Shown in pieces: positions 41,459 to 52,357 of a stretch of 64,000 nt of DNA; position 1 is the stretch's first letter, and every line of letters starts with the position of its first letter. The notes beneath the pieces were generated by a model. That model saw only the letters and a program-made list of their open reading frames with translations, had not been told where the DNA came from and did not search any database. The stretch comes from Pomphorhynchus laevis (Eukaryota; Acanthocephala; Palaeacanthocephala; Echinorhynchida; Pomphorhynchidae): positions 186,001 to 250,000 of the forward strand of contig WNNJ02002942.1 of assembly GCA_012934845.2 (NCBI GenBank), given 5' to 3'. The translations under genes and the position numbers were made by a program.

Positions 41459-41583
41459 TTTTTATTTTTATTTTGCTTGTTGACTTCTTTTTCCTCATTT
41501 CTTATTTTTTAGTTTTATCATTTTTTTAACTGTGATCAGGCAAAATAGCCTTATGGCTAAGCCTTGTAAGAATAATAATAATA

Positions 41584-42310
41584 AGTTCGCGGGATTCATC
41601 GCATTTTGTGCTTCTGTCTTCAAATTCTTCATTCGGCATTTTAGAATCTACGCAGGTTGTTGCCTTATCTGCTTGCTGACTAGATGCATCTTCTGAATAT
41701 TTGACTATATCGCGATTCTTCACGACTACTGGTATTTGTTCGGAAAAATTATTCTCGAATAAATTATTATGTGAGTCATTATTTAATCGAATTAATATTA
41801 GATTATTAATCTAATATTAGATTAATAATATTAATGTTGGATTATTTTTCGTCAATAAATAATAATTACTTACATAAATAATGGAAACAATTAGTGGAAA
41901 CATTTTTTGAGTAATGTCGATGCATAATATAAAATTAATTCATATTCAATAAATTTATTATTTAATAATTATTTCATATTATTAATTTAATAAAAACATA
42001 TAATGTAACGTTCAACCAAAATTGAAAGTAAAATTTTTACTTAAAAATTATTGGTTTTCGGTTTAGACGAAATATTAAATTTTATAATTTAAAATTTTAA
42101 TTTCAAATTAATAATTATTAATAATTATCTGCTGTTATTATATTATTTTCTTTCAAGCAAAATCAAAAGTAAACTTTTAACTGCTAATCAGTAAAAAGTT
42201 AATAAGACCAAATTTCATTTTGATTTAGCTTAATTGCCTTTTGATTTCATTGTTATTGATTCATTTGTAAAATATCCGCAATTTGATATATTTTTGATCT
42301 TCAATTTTGT
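41584..42310. other. Spacer 5' of the host gene
   Basis: 41584-41770 holds a minus-strand frame (VVKNRDIVKYSEDASSQQAD, SKMPNEEFEDRSTKCDESRE) with no recognised domain; it could be an ORF1 linker fragment or a host exon. 41780-42310 is very AT-rich, with palindromic ATTATTAATCTAATATTAGA near 41790-41830. It presumably includes the promoter region of the TPS-like gene, but no specific element is identified. Confidence 0.4.
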
Positions 42311-42324
42311 TATAGATACAATTG

Positions 42325-42342
42325 ATGTTTTCTGATTTAAAG
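42325..42342 (+). other. Predicted first coding exon of the TPS-like gene
   Basis: ATG TTT TCT GAT TTA AAG followed by a GTAATT donor. The next exon follows a 51-nt intron ending TGTTTTTAG. Frame and phase (0) fit the downstream exons. Predicted only from splice signals; the ATG at 42424 inside exon 2 is an alternative start. Confidence 0.35.
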
Positions 42343-42393
42343 GTAATTAAAACCAGATCTATTGGATGATGTGGACTTTAAATATGTTTTTAG

Positions 42394-42456
42394 GTTATCG
42401 AACGTTTCGAAGAATTACGAAGAATGCATTCACAGGTTGATCAAACAAGTATTGAT
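42394..42456 (+). other. Predicted second exon of the TPS-like gene
   Basis: Flanked by TGTTTTTAG and GTAAGC, 63 nt, phase 0, encoding VIERFEELRRMHSQVDQTSI and D, a short helical, charged peptide. Joined in frame to the large exon at 46281, it would supply the N-terminus that exon lacks. The intron to that exon would be 3,824 nt. Confidence 0.45.
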
Positions 42457-42551
42457 GTAAGCATGATTTCCATTGTTTGACAAATGACTGTTTTATCTAA
42501 ACTAAATAAAGATATGATAAGATAATATTAGATATGATAAGATCTCGATAT

Positions 42552-42658
42552 AGTATCACATGAGATACTATGAGAAACATTTGTTGTCGATGTCGTGATC
42601 CATATTATGGATCACGACATCATTATGATGTCATAATATGTCATTATGATGACATATT
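42552..42658. repeat. Cluster of short palindromes in the host intron
   Basis: TAGTATC/GATACTA hairpin at 42552-42571, a perfect 16-bp inverted repeat GATGTCGTGATCCATA (42589-42604) with its inverse at 42606-42621, and an imperfect ATGTCATAAT/ATTATGATGACAT pair to about 42656. The cluster directly abuts the first PLE fragment. Confidence 0.85.
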
Positions 42659-42659
42659 A

Positions 42660-42860
42660 GCATTCATGCATACCATATAATATAAAATATAATACATTAA
42701 ATAATAAAATTTTAAGAATTGCAACAATATGTAATGATATTGGCTTTCTTCAAAATCATTTAAATAATTTAATAGATACATATTTTAAACTAGGTTACTA
42801 TAAAAATAACATCAATCAGAAAATAGTAAAATATATAAATCAACACAATAATATAAAATA
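42660..42860 (+). mobile_element. PLE 3' coding fragment in the host intron
   Basis: About 200 bp nearly identical to 43161-43360 (IATICNDIGFLQNHLNNLID region). It lies immediately upstream of the longer PLE piece in the same orientation, so the two form a partial head-to-tail tandem. Confidence 0.85.
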
Positions 42861-42909
42861 TAATCTTGAAGATATAACTCTCGCTTATAAACAATTGTTT
42901 TAGAAGTTA

Positions 42910-43714
42910 ATGATATATACAAATATGAAATATATGTTTCGATACATTGATGATATATGTGTATTTAATTCTAATAATTTTTATTCAATTAGTGAACACA
43001 TTTATCCAGAAAGCCTTATTCTTAACAAAACCAATATTAATGATAAAGAAGGTGTATATCTAGATATGAACATTAAATTAACATTAACTAAAACTACTAT
43101 TAATTTATATCGTAAAGATGACATATTTAAATTTACAAGAAACATATTTTTGCATGAGCATTCATGCATACCATATAATATAAAATATAATACATTAAAT
43201 AATGAAATTTTAAGAATTGCAACAATATGTAATGATATTGGCTTTCTTCAAAATCATTTAAATAATTTAATAGATACATATTTTAAACTAGGTTACTATA
43301 AAAATAACATCAAGCAGAAAATAGTAAAATATATAAATCAACACAATAATATAAAGAATAAATTTAAACTCTTAAGTGCCAAATTTTTATGGATGAATAA
43401 TAAATAATATACTTTGTATTAAAAAAGATAATTGTAATCAAATTTCATCATAAAAAATAACTCATAAGCATGTATTTGTCCATCATGATGTGTTACGTCG
43501 ATGAATAGGCCAGATATCTGATTGCATTGCGTTCTTCATGATGACCTATAATCTTTATTCTGAAACAACGTTTGTTATTTATTAGTCAACTCATAGAAAT
43601 TGACTTTTATTTTAAATTTCAAATTATAATTATTTATTATCTAATTATTAAACTTTGATTTACTGATTTATTATTTTTATTTATTTTTTATTAAATACGT
43701 AGACTCAGTTAGCT
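42910..43714 (+). mobile_element. 5'-truncated PLE in the host intron
   Basis: 165 open codons from the catalytic box onward: YMFRYIDDICVFNSNNFYSI, HIYPESLILNKTNINDKEGV, YLDMNIKLTLTKTTINLYRK, to FKLLSAKFLWMNNK and a stop at 43407. Nearly identical to the PLE at 7.1-7.6 kb but without its frame change. The 3' tail has TATTAGTCAACTCATAGAAA and TTGAC (hairpin GTCAA/TTGAC) and ends TACGTAGACTCAGTTAGCT at 43696-43714. Too short to encode a working RT. Confidence 0.85.
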
Positions 43715-44710
43715 ATATGTAATCCATATATATAGTTTATTAACCTGAAACCTGATAAGATGACATTTTTATTATGATACAACGTCTTATTTATTAGTCA
43801 ATTCATAAAAATTGATTTTTATTTCTAATTTTAATTATAAATTTGAATTTGATACAAAAATAAATTCTATAAAATGTTATATAATTATTTATTATTTATC
43901 TATATTTTTATTAAATAAAAACTCGAAAAATACAATTATTAAAATTAATAAAATTGCTTAATAATAATCTATAATCTAAATTGTTTAATAATAATCTATA
44001 CAAAATAAAATACGTAGACTCAGTTATCTGACCTGAATGATGATAATTAAAATAATGATCATCATTAAATAAAATATCTGACCTGAATGATGATGATCAT
44101 TTAATAATGATCTGAATGATCATTATTTTTAATTAAAAAATATTATTAATTTTTAATAAGAAAATTTTAAATTCTTAAAGATTAATCTATTGACTTCAAA
44201 TATGTATTGTAAATTAAACTAGCAAAGTGTAAATTAAACTAGCGAGGTTTCTGGTCGGTATCATTATTTTATGCTTCTAGTTTCTACCATAATTAATATT
44301 TAAAAAATAAATAAATATTTTAAAAATATAATTTATTTTTTTTAAATATAAATTATAATATTTTATAATTATATAATTATTTATTAGTTGCAATTATTTA
44401 TCTTTTTTTAATCAAGATTTTTTAATAATATCTTTATTTTATAAAGTTCGTAGACTCAGTTATCTGATCTTATATTTAATATAAAAAATATATCTGATCT
44501 TATATTTAATATATATAATATCTGGTCTTCTATTTAATATCTGATCTTATAAATCTGATCTTATATTTCTTATATAAAAAATTATAATAATTGATAATTT
44601 TTATAAATTAATCAATTTCAAAATTTATAAAAATATAAATTATAGGAAATTTGGTTATCTTTATTTTTAGTTAAGATATAGTATAAAATACGTAGACTCA
44701 ATTATCTGAT
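43715..44710 (+). repeat. Array of further PLE 3' ends
   Basis: The PLE terminus recurs in the same orientation at 44011-44029, 44447-44466 and 44690-44708 (CGTAGACTCAGTTATCTGA, CGTAGACTCAATTATCTGA). The first is preceded by the PLE tail block GATACAACGTCTTATTTATT with its TCAATT/AATTGA hairpin. Short direct repeats follow two of them: TATCTGACCTGAATGATGAT (44024, 44072) and ATCTGATCTTATATTTAAT (44462, 44493 and variants). This looks like repeated insertion of severely truncated PLEs at neighbouring sites, or one tandem array. Confidence 0.65.
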
Positions 44711-46032
44711 TACTTTTTTTCTTTAATTATGCGATTTTTGTATTTTAAATGCACACGTAATGATCATGCTTGGTCAGTATCTGCATTTCAATACTCAGGT
44801 TTTACTGATAATCTCAATTATTCTACATTTTCTAATAATTTTGTCAATTACATTTAATAAAATTTACACATTAGTACATACTTCACGTTCAAGTTGAGGT
44901 AGTTCAAATTAATATTATTTATTGATATAATTTACATAATATTATTAACATTATATTTATGTTTTAATATAATATCAACATAATATTAATATTATAATTA
45001 ATATTAAAAATAATAACATATTATATTATTATATTATAATATTATCAAATATAATATTAATTGTTAATAGAGAGATTGCGTTTTTTATTGTTTCTCGGAA
45101 AGAAAAATTTTATGAATTGTTAAAAAATTACAAATTTTTTTATTGAGATTTATTGCATCGTGGGCATTGCGGTATGTAAAACTAATTAACGTTTAGCGTT
45201 GATTTAGCTTAATTACTAATTTGTAGTAGTAATTTATTAATATATTATTCTCTTTTAAGCAAAGTCTTATCAAATGCCGGAAGGAAACAACATGCACAAT
45301 TTAACTGCGTGTATAGTAACATTATTCACATTGTAGCAAGTGCGTGTCGTTATAGGTGTTGATTCACATTGCGTTGATAAGTGCCAAATTGTCGCTTATT
45401 GTTATCATCTCATATTTTGGTGCTAAAAGGCAACAAATTATGTTTTTGATATATTTTTACAAAACTGTTTTTCAGTTAGACAGTTTTTTAGGACTTTGTC
45501 GAACTCGATCTAAAATCATACCTTTTTAGTAATACCTATACTTTTAGTAATATGTAATACCTATCATGTAATATTATGGTTTTGATTTCTTCAAAGTGTT
45601 AATTGGCACTACGTATTGTTAATTACATACATAACTCACAGCTGTGATCCTGTTAATGACGTGCTACACATGTGAGCCATCACTTCTAATTGATTTCTTT
45701 TTACAGTTCAAATTTCAAATTATAATTTGATATTTTGCCCTAGTGAAAAGTTCAATCACGTTCAATTCTTATGAAAACAGGAACACTGTTATCTTTATCG
45801 GTCACATCATTATGATAAATATGCCAGCTTCGTTGTTCAGGTTTGAATAACTAAACCCCAAAGGATTAAATAAATGAATTGTCAGGATGAATTGTTTTAA
45901 TAACTTCGTATTGACCTTGTCCCTACAATTAAATGTTTATTTATCTAACGAGTAGTATTTTCTGAAAACTTATACTTTTGATGTCTTATACTTTTAATGT
46001 CGATATACTGATCTAAGTTGCTCGCTTAGCCT
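44711..46032. other. AT-rich intron sequence
   Basis: No gene or element recognised. Long AT-only stretches (44930-45060) with ATATTATTAATATTA-type repeats. Confidence 0.5.
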
Positions 46033-46150
46033 TGTGACGATATTGATAGTTGAGAAAATGTTAAGAGGCTTTAAATATTGTGACGATATTGATAGTTGAG
46101 AAAATGTTAAGAGGCTTTAAATATTGTGACGATTTTGATAGTTAAGAAAA
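46033..46150 (+). repeat. 46-bp tandem repeat near the large-exon acceptor
   Basis: Two full units and about half of a third, each starting TGTGACGATATTGATAGTTG. It ends about 130 bp upstream of the splice acceptor at 46280. Confidence 0.95.
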
Positions 46151-46280
46151 TGATGATTTGTATAGTTGAGATAAAATACCATAATCTTGTCATGATTTTA
46201 ATATAATTTTGATAGCAGACCAACTACACATTTGTTGTCTTTTAAATATTTTTGCGATTTTATTACTTTCTTGAATGTAG

Positions 46281-48587
46281 GTGGATGCAAGCCGTAAAAG
46301 CATTAGAGGCACACCTGCCAATCGCAGAGTGTTAATAGTTACATTCCATTTACCCGTAAGAATTACATTAAATTCCGATTCGTCAGTTTCATGCGATATT
46401 CTTCCAGATTCACCATTCGATCTATTTAATTCGCTAACAGAAGAATTTGATATAATCTGGATAGGATGGCCGAACATTTATCCGCCGTCCTCAGAACAGC
46501 AAGCATCTATATTCAGCAAGCTTGGGAAACTTAACATGGTTCCTGTATTCTTAACATCAGATGATATAAAGCATGGATACGAGGAATTCTCTCAGCAGGT
46601 ACTGTGCCGTGTTCTTCACTACCTGTCACCGTTGTACCCGTTTAACGAGCAGCAATGGCAAAACTATGAGCGCATGAACGAAACTTATTTTACAGTTTTG
46701 AGAGATTGCTGCCGACCTTCAGATCTATTTTTTATATGTGATCCTGAACTAATGCTATTACCAGGTATGGTCAGAGACAAATATCCGGAAAGCGCCATTG
46801 GCTATTTCCTATGGTCTAATTTCCCGGCACAAGAGATATTTCGAATCATTCCATGGCGAGAACAGCTACTGAAAGCTATAATGAATGCGGATCTGATAGG
46901 TATGTACGTTCACGACTGTCTACGAAAGTTTCTTCATGCAGTATACCACATATGTGGCCATGATAATGCTATGAGTAAGATTATAATGAATAATCACGAA
47001 TCTACAGTTGAAGTATTTCCCTTGACGGCAATCGCTTCTGACTTCATCGGGAGTTTCCTGAAAAATAAACAAAATAATCTCAATAAGCAGCCTATTGGTA
47101 TTGTAGCTACTGAAAGCGAGCAGGCTATTGTACAGAGTCTTCTTCAGCCTGAAACTAAGTACATACTCAGCATTGATTATTTAGAAGGCAGTAAAAGTTT
47201 AACGCATATGGTTAATCTTTATGACGCTTTTCTAAGGACGTATCCAGATCAGCGTTGTCAGATAACACTGTTGCTGGTAGCATTACCTGGACGACAAAAA
47301 GATTCAGTCAATCGTAGTGATGACGACTCTATCGAATCGGAGCTAAACGCAACCGTTGCTAGGATTAATGGAGCGATGGGAACACTGGTATGGACTCCAG
47401 TCATATTTATGAACCGCGATTTTACTCCGAAACAACGTATTATATTATATAAATCGAGTTCAATTGCTTTTTTCGCCAATTATCTTTGCAATTGTTACAC
47501 TTTTCCATATGAATACATACAATCTCGTAATGAGAATGGGGTGCTATTGCTTAGTGAACATTCAGCTGCCTGTGAAATTTTAACAAAGTCCTTGACCATC
47601 AACCCTTTTGACGCTGACGATGTAGTGAGCAGTCTGAAGAACGCTATTGATATGCCATATGCTGAGCAATGCGACCGCATAAAAATAATGAAAGAAGCTC
47701 TTTCTCAAGTCGAGGAAGAAGTTTGGGCCTCGTACTTTGTGCATCGCTTAATAAAGGCTACAGATGAGAATCGGTCAGCACGTGCTAATCTTTTGGTCGG
47801 TAGCGCTTTGCATTCGTTAAACAGTCGATTTAAAGATGCACACAGCCGACTGATTATTCTTTCATACGATGGAACACTGGTAGGTTTCAATTCACAACCG
47901 TATCTCGCTGTACCCGATAAAGATCTGAAGGAGCTACTAAACAATCTGGGTAGAGATGAGCAAACAACTGTTGTACTTAATACGGGGCGAGACCGCAAGA
48001 CACTTGAACACTGGTTTGCTGATGTGAATGTTGATTTGATTGCTGAGCATGGAATATGGATTCGTCGTAACTTCAAATGGGAAAAACAATTCGATATTAG
48101 CAATCAATGGATGACAGATGTCGCCAAGATAGTGCAATCGCTTGTTGATCGTACGCCGGGGGCATTTCTGGAAATGAAGGAATACTCAGTTGCATGGCAT
48201 TACCGTAACGTTGATGATGAACTAGGACAAGAACGTATGCGTGAGTTAAAGGATACATTGCTAAGCATGACCGCCAACATGAATTTGTATGTAATAGAAA
48301 GCTCAAAAGTGATTGATATAAAAGCTAGTGGGTTTCACAAGGGAAATGCTGTGAAGCCATGGTTAAGTCAGCACACGTGGGATTTTGTAATGGCTATTGG
48401 GAATAGCCCAAGCGACGAGGAAACATTTCGGCACTTGTCACCTGACGATTGCAGTATCAAAGTTGGTCGAGATAGAACAAGTGCATTACATTTCTTGTAC
48501 TCGCACGAACACGTACGGCCTATTCTTAGAGATTTGACTGCTTACTGCACGAGTTCTAAATTCGAAGATTCTAGTTGTAAAGCTTAA
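46281..48587 (+). CDS. TPS/TPP-like protein, large 3' exon, probable pseudoenzyme
   Basis: 769 codons including the stop. It opens GTG GAT GCA directly after TTGAATGTAG, an in-frame stop that reads naturally as a 3' splice site; the first in-frame ATG lies beyond the conserved LIVTFHLPV strand, so an upstream exon must supply the start. Residues ~15-500 match a GT20 trehalose-6-phosphate synthase (WIGWP, LMLLPGMVRDKYPESAIGYF, EIFRIIPWREQLLKAIMNAD, ARINGAMGTLVWTP, INPFDADDVV). Residues ~515-760 match a trehalose-phosphatase (LIILSYDGTLV, GRDRKTLEHWF, LIAEHGIWIRR, SVAWHYRN, HKGNAV). The layout is the bacterial-type fusion. Key residues are replaced (OtsA numbering): R9 by H23, W85 by C109, H154 by W178, R262 by Y300, D361 by C403; the phosphatase nucleophile Asp by S528, and GDD by GNS at 707-709. 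D154, K305 and E411 remain. Likely cytosolic and regulatory rather than catalytic. Confidence 0.9.
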   Translation: MDASRKSIRGTPANRRVLIVTFHLPVRITLNSDSSVSCDILPDSPFDLFNSLTEEFDIIWIGWPNIYPPSSEQQASIFSKLGKLNMVPVFLTSDDIKHGYEEFSQQVLCRVLHYLSPLYPFNEQQWQNYERMNETYFTVLRDCCRPSDLFFICDPELMLLPGMVRDKYPESAIGYFLWSNFPAQEIFRIIPWREQLLKAIMNADLIGMYVHDCLRKFLHAVYHICGHDNAMSKIIMNNHESTVEVFPLTAIASDFIGSFLKNKQNNLNKQPIGIVATESEQAIVQSLLQPETKYILSIDYLEGSKSLTHMVNLYDAFLRTYPDQRCQITLLLVALPGRQKDSVNRSDDDSIESELNATVARINGAMGTLVWTPVIFMNRDFTPKQRIILYKSSSIAFFANYLCNCYTFPYEYIQSRNENGVLLLSEHSAACEILTKSLTINPFDADDVVSSLKNAIDMPYAEQCDRIKIMKEALSQVEEEVWASYFVHRLIKATDENRSARANLLVGSALHSLNSRFKDAHSRLIILSYDGTLVGFNSQPYLAVPDKDLKELLNNLGRDEQTTVVLNTGRDRKTLEHWFADVNVDLIAEHGIWIRRNFKWEKQFDISNQWMTDVAKIVQSLVDRTPGAFLEMKEYSVAWHYRNVDDELGQERMRELKDTLLSMTANMNLYVIESSKVIDIKASGFHKGNAVKPWLSQHTWDFVMAIGNSPSDEETFRHLSPDDCSIKVGRDRTSALHFLYSHEHVRPILRDLTAYCTSSKFEDSSCKA

Positions 48588-48700
48588 TTTACTTTGACAA
48601 TTCCGTCATGATTATTTTTAGAATTCTTATTTTTGTTCAATGTTTTTTTCTGGTAGAGACTAAATAATGTCTATGAAGTAATAAATTTATTATCTATTGG
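48588..48700 (+). terminator. 3' UTR and polyadenylation signal of the TPS-like gene
   Basis: AATAAA at 48680-48685, 93 nt after the stop codon, followed by TTTATTATCTATTGGGG, a plausible T/GT-rich downstream element. Confidence 0.6.
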
Positions 48701-49865
48701 GGTTTTCTAAATATAGAATCCGAAAGATCAATTCACCGATATCTTTGTGAAAGTTTTCATTTAATGTCGAAATCCTTTATGGATAATCCGTGGATCATCT
48801 GGAAGATATAGTTAATAACTGGTTTCGAAGCCCCTGGTCCAGATGATGGTCTATTTTTGAAAGAATGCTGCTTTTAAAGTATTTTAGATTTTATCCAAGG
48901 AACTGAAAGATCTGTTGTAATGTTCATTCGTCATCTAAGATAAGACTATTTAGATTTTATTTGATCTAAATAATTATACATTATTTCAAAGCATTCCTTT
49001 ATGTTTATCAGATTGACCCATCAGACAATTTTGTTTAAAATTAGAGTATGATATTTATATTCGTAAAAAGTGAAATTATACATTTATTTCCTTGATATTA
49101 AAGCTGTTCAGATATTGGCATAAATATGTCTTTAAATAAATCTATCATCTTGATTTCTATCATTCAATCATATAATTAATAAATGTACCTGCTATAAATG
49201 AATTTGCTACCGATTCAATGCCTACGTTTCAAATTTCTGTTCAAAAATAAATAAAAAATATATTAATAAATGAACATTATTTAATAAATATTAAATAAAG
49301 AGATTATGTTACCCTTAAAAGTCTTCTGAGTAGTGGATATCTTATACGGTATCCACTATTATTTATTTATAATAGTAAAATTCAAATATTACAATATTTT
49401 TAAGAAAAAACCAAAATATAATAGAGATTGCGTCGTATACCAAATACTTGGTGATGCATGTGATAATATATATAAGTCAAACCGGACATGATTTGTTCAA
49501 GCATGTGTGCATAAAGGAATATGCTCAGGTGTGGTTATAGAGCACTCATTAAATAGTTATCACAAAATTGGTTTGATAGTAATCTCAGTTGAAAGTTACA
49601 TTTTAGAAATGAAAATAGTAGAGGCAGTTTTTATGCAAAAAAATAAAAATAGATTAATGATCAACAATAAACCGGATATCGAGTTATTAACAAATATTTT
49701 ATAAAATATAAAATAATAAGTAAGTTAAATTGAATTTAAATATTAATCTGTTTGTCGTTTTGTTTTAAATAATGAATTTTATACAAGAGTTTAAATTAAA
49801 ATAATCAATTCTACATCTTACATTAAATTTGGGGTTTGTTTTAAATAATTATTATTTTTTTCTTT
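48701..49865. other. AT-rich spacer, no gene seen
   Basis: Non-coding AT-rich DNA. A frame of about 65 codons at 49507-49704 is present but has no recognisable features. Confidence 0.5.
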
Positions 49866-49946
49866 TAAAATAAAAAATATTTATTTTAACGTGGCAAATG
49901 CGTGCCAGCGCACGCTTACATGACCACAACAAAACAAGACTGTGAA

Positions 49947-51454
49947 TCAGGTGTCGAGAAGGTGTGAACGGAGAAGGTGTTTGAATGTGATAAAGGAGGG
50001 AGCGCGGCGGACGTCGAGAGGGAGTTGATTCCAGGCGAGTGAGGCGGCAACGAGGAAGGATCGGAGACCGTAGTTGTTGGAGTAATTAGGAACGTGGAGT
50101 AAGAGGGTATGACAGGAACGAAGCGATAGCGAGGTGGGGCGAGTATCGTCTAAGAAAGGAAGGTTGATGAACGATGGGGAGCCGACAGCGATGAGACGAA
50201 AAGTAACGAGAAGGTGGAGTTTGATGCGGATGTGGATGGTGGGCCAGGAGAGTTGGGCAAGATATGTGGATGTGTGGTCGAAGCGACGGAGACGAAAGAG
50301 CACTCGAACGGCGGTGTTGATTATTCGTTGTAGGGGTAGGATGATGGATTTTGGAGAATTGGCGAAAAGGCTAAGGCAGTAATCGATTTTAGGGAAAAGA
50401 AGCGATGAAAGAAGAGACATACAAGAACGGAAGTCGATAAGGGAGGCGGATACGGCGGATGTCACGGAGAATTAAGTTAGACGAGCGGACCTTGTCACGG
50501 ACGAAGGGCTTAAGGGAAAGGTGATCATCGAGATGGAATCCTAAGAAAGTGGGATTGTGTACTATGGGGATGATCGATGAGGCAAAAGATACAGTGGGAT
50601 GAGATATGTTTGGTTTACGGGGGATGATCCACATTATTTTAGACTTGTCGGAATTAAGAACGGCATGGAGATTGGTGAGACGTTTGTAGATAGAAGAAAG
50701 ACAGTTGTAGGCAGAAATGCCGATATCGTGTATGCGGTGTGCGGGTGCTTGAGCGTAGATGAGGATGTCATCGTCGTATTGCATGACGTTAAAGGAGTAA
50801 GGTTTGATAGACGGAGAGAGATCGCCAAGCAGAAGAGAGAAAAGCAGGGGATCTAGTACTGAACTTTGTGGGACACCGCAAAAAAATAGGGATGGGAGGG
50901 GAGGCTGATGAATTAGACCGGACGCGAAAGGAACGATCGGATAGATATGAGGCAAACCATGCTACGGAGGAGGGAGAAAATCCGTAATCATAACGAAGGC
51001 GAGAAAGGAGGACGGAGTGTTTGACAATGTCGAATGCGGAGGAGAGGTCGAGGGAGATCAGAACACTATATAGAGCCTTGTCTCGAGAAATGAGTAAGTC
51101 GTTGTACACTATTATGCATGCGATTTCTGTGGAATGATTAGAGCGGAAAGCGGATTGTAAAGGAGGGTACAGATTGGATGAGGAGAGATAAGCGTTGATA
51201 TGTATTAAGATGAGGCGTTCTAAGAGTTTAGAGAGTAGTGAAATGGGGCGATAGCTAGAAGGAAGGGAGGGGTCGAGCGATTGTTTCTTAAGGAGGGGAC
51301 GAACGATTGCGGATTTCCAGTGTGAAGGGAAGATACGACTGCGGATGGACGAGTTAAACAAGGTTGTGAGAAATGGGGATATCGATAAGCATATAGATTT
51401 TAATATGTGAGTAGGCAGGGGATCGGCAGGTGAGGTTTTGTTTGGCAAGGACAT
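49947..51454 (-). pseudogene. A10 reverse transcriptase and C-terminus
   Basis: Minus strand: MSLPNKTSPADPLPTHILK, SAIVRPLLKKQSLDPSLPSS, SVLISLDLSSAFDIVKHSVL (motif A), VPQSSVLDPLLFSLLLGDL, then MQYDDDILIYAQAPAHRIHD. In the B box Gln-Gly has become Gln-Ser, and in motif C Ala of YADD is Asp (YDDD). The C-terminal FRLRRFDHTSTYLAQLSWPT and LAWNQLPLDVRRAPSF follow in a third frame. Inactive. Confidence 0.85.
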
Positions 51455-51595
51455 GAAGACAGATTATACTTCTGTAGGTGAGACAGGGAGAAGATAAAAG
51501 AGTCCCGGTAGGATGAGGCTAGACTGGGCAGAGTGAAATAGGATGGAGACCGGGGTGTGAGAGAGCAACGTTGATACTTTAGTCTAGAGAAATGA

Positions 51596-52357
51596 CTAAT
51601 AATCATTGGCATTGATGTTGCACGGCGAAGAGGAGCGAGCAAGGATTGAGTTAAAAGTATGCCAGAGAGTCTTAGAGTTGAATGAAGTGATGATTTTGTG
51701 TTGCCAGAAGGAGTTGCATTTGGTACGTAGTAGGTTAAGATGAGACCGGCGAAGAGCAAGATAGGAATCACGGAAAGACGGAGTGAATAAGCGGAAATCA
51801 CGTCTTAGAGAGCGGTGATAGACACGAAAAGCATGGCGGAGTCGACGCTTTGAGATTAGGCATTGGATGTCAAACCATGGGGCACGGTGCAAGCGACGGT
51901 TTGTGTGAGACTTGAAGGGCAAGAGAATATCGATAGTGGATGTAAGTTCAGAGTCGAAAAGAAAGGCGAGATCGTGAGGAGCTGAATATGTTATTGTGGG
52001 ATAGGATAGAGACCATTTGATTAAGGCAGAGCGGAGAAGCAAGAGGTCAAGATTTCTCCAAAGACGACGTTGGATTGTAGGTGTGTGAGGAGTGGTGTGT
52101 TTGTGAGTGAGATCAATGGTGACAAGAAAGTGATCGGATAGACCAGGATCAGAGATGGACTGTGAGGTGTAGGCTGCAAAATGATCGGGGACAGCGATGA
52201 TGTCGAGTGCCCTACCAAGTATATGTGTGGGGGCAGGGGAGATTAGTTTGAAATTGTAGTTGGATAGAATGTTGATGAACCGGATGGAATCCGTGGAAGA
52301 GGGGCGGTCTAGGCGGATGTTGAAGTCGCCTAGAACGAGTGAAGGGATTGAGGACAA
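51596..52357 (-). pseudogene. A10 endonuclease, C-terminal two thirds, and linker
   Basis: IPSLVLGDFNIRLDRPSSTD, PTHILGRALDIIAVPDHF, DPGLSDHFLVTIDLT, HRAPWFDIQCLISKRRLRHA and SYLALRRSHLNLLRTKCNSF. One Gly of the usual LGGALDI box is Arg. The N-terminal boxes (ESWHSDSDDLSIRRLL) lie upstream in other frames to about 52860. Confidence 0.8.

Larger units (their letters stand above)
37040..41583 (+). mobile_element. LINE B, nearly full-length CR1-like LINE
   Basis: Leader region, short CAATATTGGACAAT repeats (37259-37300), two-part ORF1, ORF2 with endonuclease and RT, and a 3' end with TAGCC-TTAT-GGCTA hairpin and AATAATAATAAT tail. The defects visible are a break in ORF1, a ~180-bp direct duplication in the endonuclease end, one stop in the RT, and a frame change near 40760. 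A different subfamily from LINE C. Confidence 0.9.

Noticed and set aside
46190-46477. Minus-strand frames overlapping the TPS-like exon
   Set aside because: They are shadows of the strongly homologous plus-strand frame.
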